Shown here: in pieces, positions 43,150 through 52,863 of the stretch
Layout: each line of letters begins with the position of its first letter
Numbering within the stretch: position 1 is the first letter of the stretch
Assembly (NCBI GenBank): GCA_037974335.1
Contig: CM075736.1
Location: forward strand, 353,684 to 417,683
Direction of reading: 5' to 3'
Origin: Prionace glauca
Taxonomy: Eukaryota > Chordata > Chondrichthyes > Carcharhiniformes > Carcharhinidae
DNA length: 64,000 bases
Notes under the pieces: model-generated
What the model saw: the letters and a program-made list of their open reading frames with translations, nothing else
What the model was told of the DNA's origin: nothing
Database searches by the model: none
Program-made: the position numbers and the translations under genes

Positions 43150-43715
43150 AGTTGGCCATTTGCCTTGACCTTTCACCCCGCACCCCCACCCAGTTTTCAA
43201 ATTTTAACCGTTTTTTCCGCCAACGGTTTTTTCTCGTGGCTAGGGCGGGGTCAGAGACAGCTGACCAATCAGGTGTAAGCCAGATGGCCCCGCCTCCTCA
43301 GCACGCGCTCCTTTTTCCCTCCAGTCTCCCCCGGCTCAGGCCAGTGGTTGTTTGCCCCCGCCCCGAATATGCCAGCGATTGGTGGTTGTTCCGCCCCATC
43401 AGGTGTCGGGTCCTCCTGTCAATCACAGCCTCGCTCCGCCCCCAACGCGAGCGGCCCTTTGTTTTACCTCTCCAACGGCTCCCGCTCGAGGCAGAATCAG
43501 CTGGCCAGCCAGGTAGGTACCTGGCCTCTCTTCACCAATCAGCGCTTTTGCGGCCTGTTGATTTCACAGACTGAGATTTCCATTGGTGGACGTTCGGACA
43601 ATCGAAGCGTTCCCACGTGGCCCACAGTTGTTTGGTTGGCAGTTCAGCCAATGAGAGTGGAGGGCGGGGAACTGGCGCCGCCATTTTGGGAGTCGGTCTC
43701 AGTTGTTGTGAAGTG
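43150..43715 (+). promoter_or_regulatory. CpG-rich, CCAAT-rich promoter with candidate first exon
   Basis: The region is rich in CpG and has several CCAAT boxes on both strands (ACCAATCAG at 43263, CACCAATCAG near 43535, GCCAATGAG at 43647) and GC boxes (GGGCGGGG at 43662). It also has an E-box CACGTG at 43613 and paired Myb-type sites around 43207 and 43223. A YY1-type GCCGCCATTTTGG at about 43677 lies just before a donor TG/GTGAGT at 43716. The layout suggests a housekeeping-type start on the plus strand with a short untranslated exon ending at 43715. No coding exon that could follow was found in the window. Confidence 0.6.
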
Positions 43716-43789
43716 GTGAGTGCTTCTTGAGGTCTGGCGGCGCAAATGTTGGTTTCTGGGTGGATGCTGATCTCTTTGACTGGTTAGGA

Positions 43790-44024
43790 TCCAGTGTGGA
43801 GCGGAAACAGGGGGATTTACACATTAAGTGGAGCTGGTTGTGTTAACACACTGAGCCTATGGTCTGCTCTAATGCTGCCATTTCCCACTGCCAGCCTCAA
43901 ACAGTGAGTGCTGTTCCCAGCTCAGTAACAGCAGCTCCCCAGTGAGGGGAGAGGAAGCCCCTTACCCACACCCTCACCCACTTCATGTCTCCTCAGCTCG
44001 TCACAGAGATCACAGCAGACCAGT
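43790..44024. repeat. Dispersed repeat, copy with empty palindrome site
   Basis: It is homologous to 22225-22740, with TTCCCAGCTCAGTAACAGCA uninterrupted at about 43914. It continues after the SINE at 44030-44300. Confidence 0.75.
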
Positions 44025-44029
44025 TTACA

Positions 44030-44300
44030 GTTGGTTTATTAGTCACAAGTCGGCTTATATTAACATTGCAGTGGAGTTACTGTGAAAATCCCAAAGTCGC
44101 CACAGTCCGGTGACTGGGTACACTGAAGGAGAATTAAGCATACCTGGTCCACCTAACCAGCACGTCTTTCAGATTGTGGGAGGAAGCTGGAGGAAACCCA
44201 TGCAGACACGGGAAAATGTACAGGCTCAGCAGAGACAGTGAATCAACGCTGGAATTGAACCTGTTCCCTGGTGCTGTGAGGCAGCTGTGCTGCCCAATTT
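44030..44300 (-). mobile_element. tRNA-headed SINE (HE1-like), reversed
   Basis: The tail complement GGTTTATTAGTCACAAGTCG is at the left and box B complement GGAATTGAACCTG at the right. It is inserted into the dispersed repeat that starts at 43790. Confidence 0.82.
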
Positions 44301-44659
44301 GTAAATGGGAGAGGCCTCTCTGAACTCAGCAATTAATTATTCAGTTAACATTTCCAAGTGTTAGTTGAATAAATGCACTGTATATCTCACCATCTTTTTG
44401 CATTGAAAATAAATCACTCAACATTCACAGGGTGATGTGTGTCTAAAGGAGAGGATTCCTCTGATTAGGCAGTTGAAAAAAGAACAGACCAACCCTGGCA
44501 GTGGGGCAAGGCATTAATCTTCACCCCCATTGCAGGGCTGGTAGTCCCCACAGTGGAATCCCCTGAATGGATCCCAAGGGCAGCTGGTGACCCAGAGTGT
44601 TCAGGTAGTGAAAACTCTGACATTCTTAATTCTCTCAAAGCCACTACACCGAACCCATG

Positions 44660-45655
44660 AAATAAATATGAGCATAAGAAACAGGAGGAGACTTTCAAGC
44701 CTGTGCCATCATTCAGTAAGATTGTGGCTGATCTAACAATCAGTTTACTTTCCTGTTTATCTTCATAACCCTTAATTCCCCTACTGATTACTGATCTCTG
44801 AAACCTATTCATCTGAATCTTGAAAATGTCTAAGAACACGACCTCCATAGCTTCCTTGGGCAAAAAAAATTCCAAACAGTTGGGCCAAATGGCCTGTTTC
44901 TGTGCTGTATATCTCTGACTATGACTCCACAAAAGAAGAAATTTTTCCTCAAATCCATCTGCAGTGAGCCTGTTATTCTGTAACTCTGCCCTCTGGTCCT
45001 ACGCTCTGCCATGAGTGGAAACATCCTCCCATCATTTACCCTGTCTAACCTCCTCAGAATCTTAACGTTTCAATCATATCACCTCTCATTCTTCTGAACT
45101 CCAAGGAGTACACTCCCAACCTGTTTAATCTTTTCTCATATGCCAGTCCCTCTTTAGCCACAATCATCCTAGTAAACATCCTTTGTACCAATGATAATAT
45201 ATCTTTTCTTAAATAAGGGGACCAAATCTGCACACAGTAAATGTGGCCTGACTAGAACCTTCTGCAGTTGCAGCAACACCTCTTTAATACTTCACTCCCC
45301 TTGAAATAAAAACCAGCATGACATTTGGCTTTCCTTATTACCTGCTAGCTTCATGAACAAGGACCCCCATTTCTCTTTGTGCTTCAGCTTTCTGCAGTCT
45401 CAATTTAAAATCCATCTTATTCTTCCAAAATTAACAATCTCACCTTTTCCCAAATTGAATTCCATTTGCTTATTTTCAGTCCACTCCAAAACCTGTCACT
45501 ATTTCTCTGGAATCTATTTATATCCTCTTTAATCTGCCTTCCCTCCCCCTTTGCATCACCTACAAATTTGGCCTCAGTACACTCTGTTCTTTCCTTGAAA
45601 TCATTAATATGTATTGTGAAGACCTGTGGTCCCAGCACTGATCCCTGTGGACTAC
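44660..45655 (-). mobile_element. CR1-type LINE, reversed, degraded
   Basis: The run from GAAACAGGAGGAGACTTTCA, through GGAAACATCCTCCCATCATT, to TTGAATTCCATTTGCTTATT and CACTGATCCCTGTGGACTAC follows the reversed CR1 order from 3' UTR to the RT palm. A forward 3'-end piece of another CR1 (TTGGGCCAAATGGCCTGTTT, 44880-44932) interrupts it. Confidence 0.7.
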
Positions 45656-45656
45656 A

Positions 45657-46170
45657 TTGATTTTGATTTATTATTAGTATACAGTGAAAAGTATTGTTTC
45701 TTGCACTATACAGACAAAGCATATTATTCATAGAGAAGGAAAGAAGTGCTGAATGTAGTATTACAGTCATAGCTAGGGTGTAGAGAAAGATCAACTTAAT
45801 GCAAGGTAGGTCCATTCAAAAGTCTGATGGCAGCAGGGAAGAAGCTGTTCTTGAGTCAGTTGGGACGTGACCTCAGACTTTGATATTATTTCCTGACAGA
45901 AGACGGAAGAGAATGTCCGGGTCGCATGGGGTCTTTAATTATGCTGGCTGCTTTGATGAGAGTCAATAGATGGGAGGCTGATTTGCATCATGGACTGGGC
46001 TTCGTTCGTGACTCTTTGTAGATTAGTGCGGTCTTGGTCAGAGCAGGAGCCATACCAAGCTGTGATACAGCCAGAAAGGATATTGTCTATGGCATTTGTA
46101 AAAGTGAGAGTTGTAGCAGACGTGCCGAATTTCCTTAGTCTTCTGACAGGAGAAGGAACCTCTTTTCGTG
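45657..46170 (-). mobile_element. L2/Rex1-type LINE, 3' fragment, reversed
   Basis: TTGATTTTGATTTATTATTA starts the 3' end. The minus strand near 46180-46010 reads RRLRKFGTSATTLTFTNAID and CITAWYGSCSDQDR. Confidence 0.8.
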
Positions 46171-46859
46171 GATCTGATGCCTTCAAACTAGCCTTAGCAC
46201 AACATTCCCAAATTTGGCTGGCAAAGTTGAGTTAAAACAAGAAGCCCAGAAAAGAGGCCATGAGGTCAGAGACTGGATAGAATCTTTAAGACGGCAGACA
46301 CGGTCCACGTGAGGAACTTTGTCGACGGCTGTCTGTGGCTTCCGGCAGTTAGTCCTAAAAAAAACAGGACTGGTGTGATATGAGGTGCAAACCAGGGAGA
46401 AAATCTTCAAAACACATCAATCTCCTCCGTCACAGCGAACGGGTTCTACGGACATTCCACTGTCAGCATCCTTCACCCTGGCCTATGGACAGGGAATTCC
46501 ACCCACTAAAACCTTAAGAGCCAGTCCTCAGGATGCTGATGATTCTGGCTCAGATATGGAGACAGAGGCAGCGGAAACCCAGCCAGTGGTCACCCTGAGA
46601 ATGAGCCTGTGCACTGGTTCTTCAGCACTCTGCATGAAATAGCTGTTCACCAACCCATTATATGCCTTCTGCCTGCCTCCTGGATTGACCCTACAAGTGG
46701 TGGAGACACAGAAGGCCCCACCATCTTGGGTAAGAGGGGTGTGATAACCCCAATGAGTTCTGGGGAATCCCTGATTGATCTCCCTGTGGGGCTTGTTGAG
46801 CTCCCCTGGCAACAGGCAATGACTTGCCCAGTTGGATCTCATTACCTAAGCCTTTTGGG
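46171..46859. other. Unclassified sequence, possibly the fossil end of an LTR-type element
   Basis: No repeat seen elsewhere in the window matches it, and no host domain was recognised. The right half has the look of a terminal repeat with a preceding acidic coding tail, but this is a guess. If it is such an element, it is broken and lacks readable core domains. Confidence 0.2.
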
Positions 46860-47250
46860 TTAGTAAATTTGCAGACGACACTAAAGTCGGAGGAGTTGTG
46901 GACAGTGCAGATGGATGTTGCAGTTTGCAGACAGACATAGATAAGGCACATTACCAATTTAAAAATCTGTCCAACTCCTCCTTAAATTTACTCTCAGTCC
47001 CAGCACCCACTGCACTTGGAGCGAATTCCACAGATTCACACCCCTTTGGGAGAAATAGTTTCTCCTCAACTCTGTTTTAAATTTGCTACCCCTGATCCTA
47101 AGACATATGACCTCTCGAACTAGAATCCCCACAAGAAGAAGCATCCGCTCCACATCTATCTTTTATCACCTTGCAGGTGATCTTCTCTGTCTTATAAATT
47201 ACAGAGAGTATCGGCTTAAATTATTCAATCTCTCTTCATAAGACAAACCC
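46860..47250. mobile_element. Two CR1 LINE scraps in opposite orientation
   Basis: 46862-46950 reads forward [20 protein letters not shown], an RT catalytic box. From 46958 to 47250 the sequence is reversed CR1 C-terminus (minus strand: RNYFSQRGVNLWNSLQV). Confidence 0.7.
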
Positions 47251-48046
47251 TGTCAGTACCTGGGACTTTGATGTTGTGGCCATTTCAGAGACATGGATAG
47301 AGCAGGGTCAGGAATGGTTGTTGCAGGTTCCGGGGTTCAAATGCTTTAGTCGGAGTAGAGAAGGAGGTAGAAGGTGGGGAGGGGTAGCATTATTAGTCAA
47401 GGACTATATCACAGTGTCAGAGAGGAAGTTTGATGAGGACTTGTCTGTTGAGGTAGTATGGGCGGAGATTAGAAATAGGAGAGAAGAGGTCACCCTGTTG
47501 GGAGTCTTTTATAGACCTCTGAAAGTTCTAGAGAGGTTGAGGAAAGGATTGCGGAGACGATCCTGGTTAGGAGTGAAAGTAATAGGGTAATTGTTATGGG
47601 GGACTTTAACTTTACTAATATTGACTGGAATTGTTATAGCTCTAGCTCGTTAGAGGGGTCAGTTTTTGTACAAAGCATGCAGGAAGGTTTTTTGACTCAG
47701 TATGTAGATAGGCCAACTAGAGGTGCAGGTATATTGGATTTGGTGCTGGGAAATGAGCCAGACCAGGTGCTAGACTTGGAAGTTGGTGCACATTTTGGTG
47801 TTAGTGACCACAATTCGGTTACGTTCACCTTAGTGATGGAAAGGGATAGGCATGAACCTCGGGTCAGTAGTTTTAGCTGGGGGAAGGGTAATTATGAGGC
47901 CATTAGGAGAGAATTAGAAGCATAGGTTGGACTAGGAGACTACAGGGACTGGGAACGTCCGAAATGTGGAGTTTTTTCAAGGAGCAGCTACTGCGAGTCC
48001 TTGATAGGTATGTCCCTGTCAGGCAAGGAGGAATTGGTACAGCTAT

Positions 48047-48430
48047 TCACTGTTCTCTGGAGCTGTGATTTCGACGAGTGGCTGCCTTTTGGTGAGTGTG
48101 CTGCATTATAATTACTGTTTTTTGACTGACTTGTAGTTCGGGAGGGTTTTTGTTTATTTTGGCGCTCCGTAGCGGGAGATAGGCGCGGGGGCTGCTGGGA
48201 AGGGAGCGCGGGAGTATAAATCAGTCACTCACCCGAGGACCCACCTCACTGTTCTCTGGAGCTGTGATTTTGACGAGTGGCTGCCTTTTGGTGAGTGTGC
48301 TGCATTATAATTACTGTTTTTTGACTGACTTGTAGTTCGGGAGGGTTTTTGTTTATTTTGGCGCTCCGTAGCGGGAGATAGGCGCGGGGGCTGATGGGAA
48401 GGGAGCGCGGGAGTATAAAAAGAAGGCCAA
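48047..48430 (+). promoter_or_regulatory. Tandem 199-bp promoter-like units at the LINE 5' end
   Basis: The unit TCACTGTTCTCTGGAGCTGT to GCGCGGGAGTATAAA is present twice (48047 and 48246) with very few differences. Each copy ends at a TATAAA-like GGAGTATAAA (about 48210 and 48410). Only the second is followed by the transcribed leader (GAAGGCCAAGGTAGATAGCG). This resembles the monomer arrays at the 5' end of rodent L1. Confidence 0.8.
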
Positions 48431-48560
48431 GGTAGATAGCGGGCAGCGGAGTGAGGCGGGAAGCAGAGTGAGAGGTAAAAGGGCATAAGCTCACTGGGCT
48501 TGGGCGAGTGCAGGCTCGGTAACAGGAATTAATAGGACACCTTAAAAGGGGGCAAACATA

Positions 48561-49457
48561 ATGGCAGGGTCTAGGGTTACACGTGTTCACTGTGTTCGTT
48601 GTCATATGTGGACATTTCTGGAAACAGCGCATCTCCCGAAAGCCCACATATGCGGGAAATGTCTAGAGGTGCAGCGATTAAGGGCCTGGGTGAGGCAGCT
48701 GGAACTGAGGCTGGAGGATATGTTTTTAGTTAGGGAAAATGAGGAAGTAATGGATAGGGACAGCAACACTGAGCAGATACCAGGACCTAGGAGGAGAGAT
48801 GGATGGGTTACAGTTAGGAAGAGCAAAAAGAAAAGGAGTCATGGCACTAGAAACGCCCCGGAGGAATTACCCCGGAATATCAAGGGTGGGGTGACAGCTG
48901 GGGTAGAGAAGGCAAGGGAGGGAGATCAGAAAGTGAAGAGTGCAGGGTGTGAGATAGTGGTGGGGGATGGGAAAGTCAAGGGCATTGACAGGCGGTTCTG
49001 TGGGCAAAAGCGGGACTCCAGGATGGTAGTCTGCCTCCCTGGAGCAGGGATACAGGATGTTTCAGAAAGGGTAGAGGGAATTTTGAAGGGTGGAGGGACT
49101 GAGTCTGATGTGATAGTGCACGTAGGAGAGAAGGATGTAGGAACAAAGTGCAGGGGGGACATACGTAGGCAGTTCAGGGAGTTGGGGGCCAGGCTCAAAT
49201 GTAGGGCCTCCAGGGTGGCGTTCTCTGGGCTGCTGCCGGTGCCTGGGGCTAGCAGGGCTAGAAATAATGAGATACTCCAACTAAATGCGTGGTTGAAGGA
49301 TTGGTGTAGGGCAGAGGGTTTTAGATCCGTAGACCACTGGGAAGTCTTTATGAAAGAGGGGCAAATATACAAGAGGGATGGGGTACAGTTAACTGGGAAG
49401 GGCATGCGTATCTTAGCTGGAAGGCTAGCTGGAGTGTTTCGGCAGGGTTTAAACTAA
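48561..49457 (+). CDS. CR1-type LINE ORF1 protein with zinc finger and degenerate esterase domain
   Basis: 298 residues, uninterrupted. The N-terminus has a CxxC...CxxC pattern (HCVRCHMW at about 11-18, HICGKC at about 30-35). A leucine-rich coiled segment, LRAWVRQLELRLEDMFLVRE, follows, then a basic linker (KSKKKRSHGT). The C-terminal half has the layout of an SGNH esterase as in CR1 ORF1 proteins. The nucleophile block, which reads GDSIVRG in the element at 61434, is GDGKVKG here, and the GTND block is GEKD. Serine and asparagine of the catalytic set are both lost, so esterase activity is unlikely. The protein otherwise presumably binds the element RNA. Confidence 0.85.
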   Translation: MAGSRVTRVHCVRCHMWTFLETAHLPKAHICGKCLEVQRLRAWVRQLELRLEDMFLVRENEEVMDRDSNTEQIPGPRRRDGWVTVRKSKKKRSHGTRNAPEELPRNIKGGVTAGVEKAREGDQKVKSAGCEIVVGDGKVKGIDRRFCGQKRDSRMVVCLPGAGIQDVSERVEGILKGGGTESDVIVHVGEKDVGTKCRGDIRRQFRELGARLKCRASRVAFSGLLPVPGASRARNNEILQLNAWLKDWCRAEGFRSVDHWEVFMKEGQIYKRDGVQLTGKGMRILAGRLAGVFRQGLN

Positions 49458-49477
49458 TATGGAGGGGGGGTGGGGAG

Positions 49478-52300
49478 GTGGATGGAACTGGGATTGGGGA
49501 TAGGGTAAGCCCGGAGGGTAGAAAGAAGGATCAGATTGTTTCTGAGGGTCTTTGGTGCATGTGTTTCAATGCTAGGAGTGTGACTGGCAAAACAGATGAA
49601 CTGAAGGCATTAATGTTCGAAAGAAAGTTGGAAGTGGTGGCGGTGACTGAGACTTGGTTAAAGGAAGGGCAGGACTGGCAGTTGAATGTTCCTGGGTATA
49701 AGTGTTTCAGGCGAGATAGGGGTGGGTTGCTGAGAGGTGGGGGAGTGGCGTTGTTAGTTAAGGATTGCATCATAGCAGTGCAGAGGGAGGGAGGTATGGA
49801 GGATATAGGAATCGAGTCGCTATGGGTGGAGTTGAGGAATAGGAAGGGAGATGTTACTATGTTGGGTGTGTACTACAGACCGCCCAACAGCCCGAGGGCT
49901 GTGGAAGAAGGGATAAGCAGGGACATTCTTGATAAGTGCAGGAAGAATAGGGTGGTGGTAGTGGGAGATTTTAATCTCCCCGGGGTAGATTGGAAGGTGC
50001 CGAGATCAGAGGGTGCCGATGGGGAGGAATTTGTACAGTGTGTAATGGAAGGATCCCTGGAGCAGTATGTGGATAGCCCGACCAGAGAGGGGGCTATACT
50101 GGACTTGGTTCTGGGGAATGAGCCTGGGCAGGTGGTTGACGTTGAAGTAGGAGAGCATGTGGCTAACAGTGACCACAACTCTGTCTGGTTTAAGATATTA
50201 ATGGATAAAGATGAAGCCTGTCCTAAGGGGAGGGTGTTAAACTGGGGGAGGGCTAGATATAACCGGATTAGGCAGGATCTTAAAGATACGGACTGGGGTA
50301 ACCTGTTTAATGGCAGGTCGACGCTGGGTATGTGGGAGTCTCTCAAGGGAAAACTAAAATCTTTGCAGGAAAGACATGTGCCGGTCAAGAGGAAGGATGG
50401 GAAGGGTAGGATTAGAGAGCCGTGGGTAACTAGGGATATTGAGGATCTGGTCAGGAGAAAGAGGGAAGCGTACACTGGATCTAGGCATTTGAGGACAGAG
50501 AAAGCGTTAGAAGAATACAGAGAATGTAGGAGAGAACTTAAAAGGGGCATCAGAAAGGCAAAAAGGGGCCATGAAATGGCTTTGGCGGGTAGGATTAAGG
50601 AAAATCCTAAGGCATTTTACTCCTATGTTAGAAACAAAAGGATGGTTAGAGGGAACATTGGTCCTCTCAGGGACAGAGGAGGGGAACAATGCTTGGAGCC
50701 TGGGGGAATGGGGGAGATCTTGAATGAATACTTTGCGTCGGTATTCACGCAGGAGAGGGGTCTGATGTCTGGTGCTGTGCTTGAGGAGTTTGAGGATCCG
50801 TTGAGGGAAATAGTCATCATGAAGGAAGAGGTGTTGGGACTTTTAGACAGTATAAAGATGGATAAATCTCCGGGTCCTGATGGCATCTATCCCAGGCTGC
50901 TAAGGGAGATGAGGGATGAAATTGCTGGGCCTCTGACGCAAATCTTTGTCTCTTCTTTGGACACAGGTGAGGTCCCAGAGGATTGGCGGATTGCAAATGT
51001 AGTACCGTTGTTTAAAAAGGGTCAGAGGGATAACCCAGGGAACTATAGGCCGGTGAGCTTGACTTCAGTTATAGGCAAGATAATGGAGAGGATCCTCAAG
51101 GATAGGATGTATGAACATCTGGAGCGCTGCAATCTGATCAGGGATACGCAGCATGGCTTCGTTACAGGAAGGTCGTGTCTTAGGAATCTATTGGAATTTT
51201 TTTGAAGAGGTGACAAAAACGGTTGACGAAGGACAAGCCGTTGATGTTGTCTATATGGATTTCAGTAAGGCGTTTGACAAGGTCCCTCATGGTAGGCTGA
51301 TAGAAAAGGTGAAGGCTCATGGGATACAAGGCCAGGTATGTAGATGGGTGGAGAACTGGCTTGGGAGGAGGAGACAGTGGGTAGTAGTGGAAGGCTCCTT
51401 TTCCAATTGGAGGTCTGTCACCAGTGGTGTGCCGCAGGGCTCGGTACTTAGGACCTCTACTATTTGTAGTATATATTAATGACTTGGAAGAGGGGGTAGG
51501 TGGTGTGATCAGCAAATTTGCTGATGACACTAAGATGGTTGGATTGGCAGGTACTCAGGAGCAGTGCCTGGCAATGCAACAGGACATAGACAGGCTGGTA
51601 GATTGGGCAGATAGATGGCAAATGGAATTTAATCCGGAGAAATGCCAGGTGATGCACTTTGGCCGGAATAATGTGGAGGGGAGTTATAAGATAAAAGGTA
51701 GAACTATCCGGAGTATAGATACGCAGAGAGACCTGGAGGTGCAAGTGCACAAGTCCCTGAAGGTGTCGGTGCAGGTGCAGAATGTCATGAGGAAAGCGTA
51801 TGGTATGTTAGCCTTCATAGGAAGGGGTATAGAATATAAGAGTAGGAGTCTGATGTTGCAGTTGTATAGAACGTTGGTTAGGTCTCACCTGGAGTACTGC
51901 GTCCAGTTCTGGTCGCCGCACTACCGGAAAGATGTAGAGATCCTGGAGAGAGTGCAGAGGAGATTTACCAGGATGTTGCCTGGTATGGAAGGGCTGTCTT
52001 ACGAGGAAAGATTGAACGAACTTGGGCTGTTTTCCCTTGAGAGATGTCGGCTGAGGGGGGATCTAATAGAGGTTTATAAGATTATGAAGGGGATAGATAG
52101 AGTAAATGGTGGTAAGCTTTTTCCGCTATTAGAAATGGATAGAACGAGGGGTCACGGGCTTAGGGTGAGGGGGGCTAGGTATAAGACAAATATTAGAGGG
52201 CAGTTTTTCACGCAAAGGGTAGTGGGGATGTGGAATGCACTGCCGAGTAAGGTGTGGAAGCAGGCACGCTAGGGTTGTTTAAGAGTCACTTGGACAGCCA
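49478..52300 (+). CDS. CR1-type LINE ORF2: endonuclease and reverse transcriptase, broken
   Basis: An open frame at 49478-51205 carries the apurinic-type endonuclease: FNARSV, TETWLKEGQDWQLNVPG (catalytic Glu), GVYYRPPNSP, VVVGDFNLPGVDW and SDHNSVWF. The RT N-terminus follows ([46 protein letters not shown]). The frame shifts at the T-run near 51198 and continues as [20 protein letters not shown] and GVPQGSV. It shifts again at about 51449 and continues in 51424-52272 with KFADDTKMVG, RWQMEFNPEKCQVMHFG and QFFTQRVVGMWNALPSKV. A last slip near 52255 cuts off the final residues. All three breaks are single-base slips. Confidence 0.88.
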
Positions 52301-52589
52301 CATGAGCGGTCTACATATAGGGGGATATAGCAGGCCTTACTAAACATTGTAGGCTTGGGATTCCGTTTTTGCCTCAGGGATGTAGAGTCTTTGCCTGTTT
52401 AATAATGAATTTTTTGTCTCCACAGGCATTTAAGTCCAGCAAGGGGCATGCATGTGGCAGGTTGTGGTGGGCTGCTCTTGGATGTTGCTTCGGGAGTTGC
52501 CTACTGCTTCATGTCGTTGGTGTACTTAAACTGGACCATCTCGAGGGCAACTTGACAGCTCAGAGACTATCTCTGTTGCTGTGCGGACA

Positions 52590-52863
52590 CATGGATTTGG
52601 GCCTGTGTCCGTGGGAGTTTGCGCATTCTCCCCGTGGTTGCGTGGGTTTCCTCCGAGTGCTCCGGTTTCCTCCCACATCCCAAAAATGTGCTTTTAGGCT
52701 GATTGATTGGGTAACAAATTGTCCCTATATTGGACCTCCCTGATCCTCGCACATTAGGCATAGACTAAAATCATGAATAGGTCACTGAGACAATGGGACG
52801 GCGGCGTGGGCTCGTTGGGCCGAAGGGCCTGTTTCCCGTGCTGTGTTGTTCTTTGTTCTTTGT
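52590..52863 (+). mobile_element. SINE-like body within the inner LINE 3' region
   Basis: The text GGGAGTTTGCGCATTCTCCC, TTTCCTCCGAGTGCTCCGGT and CCTCCCACATCC is the body of the tRNA-headed SINE without its head. It is joined to the LINE-type 3' end GGGCCGAAGGGCCTGTTTCC. It lies between ORF2 of the inner LINE and the point where the outer LINE resumes. Confidence 0.7.

Larger units (their letters stand above)
48047..52863 (+). mobile_element. CR1-type LINE (inner element), near full length
   Basis: The order is two tandem 5' units (48047-48430), a 5' leader, ORF1 (48561-49457), ORF2 (49478 to about 52300), a 3' UTR that includes a SINE-like body, and the end CGAAGGGCCTGTTTCCCGTG followed by TTCTTTG repeats. 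It sits inside the outer CR1 element. ORF1 is uninterrupted and ORF2 has about three frame breaks, so it is fairly young. Confidence 0.88.

Noticed and set aside
52369-52743. 124-codon frame after the inner LINE ORF2
   Set aside because: It spans the LINE 3' UTR and a SINE body; no protein similarity is seen.
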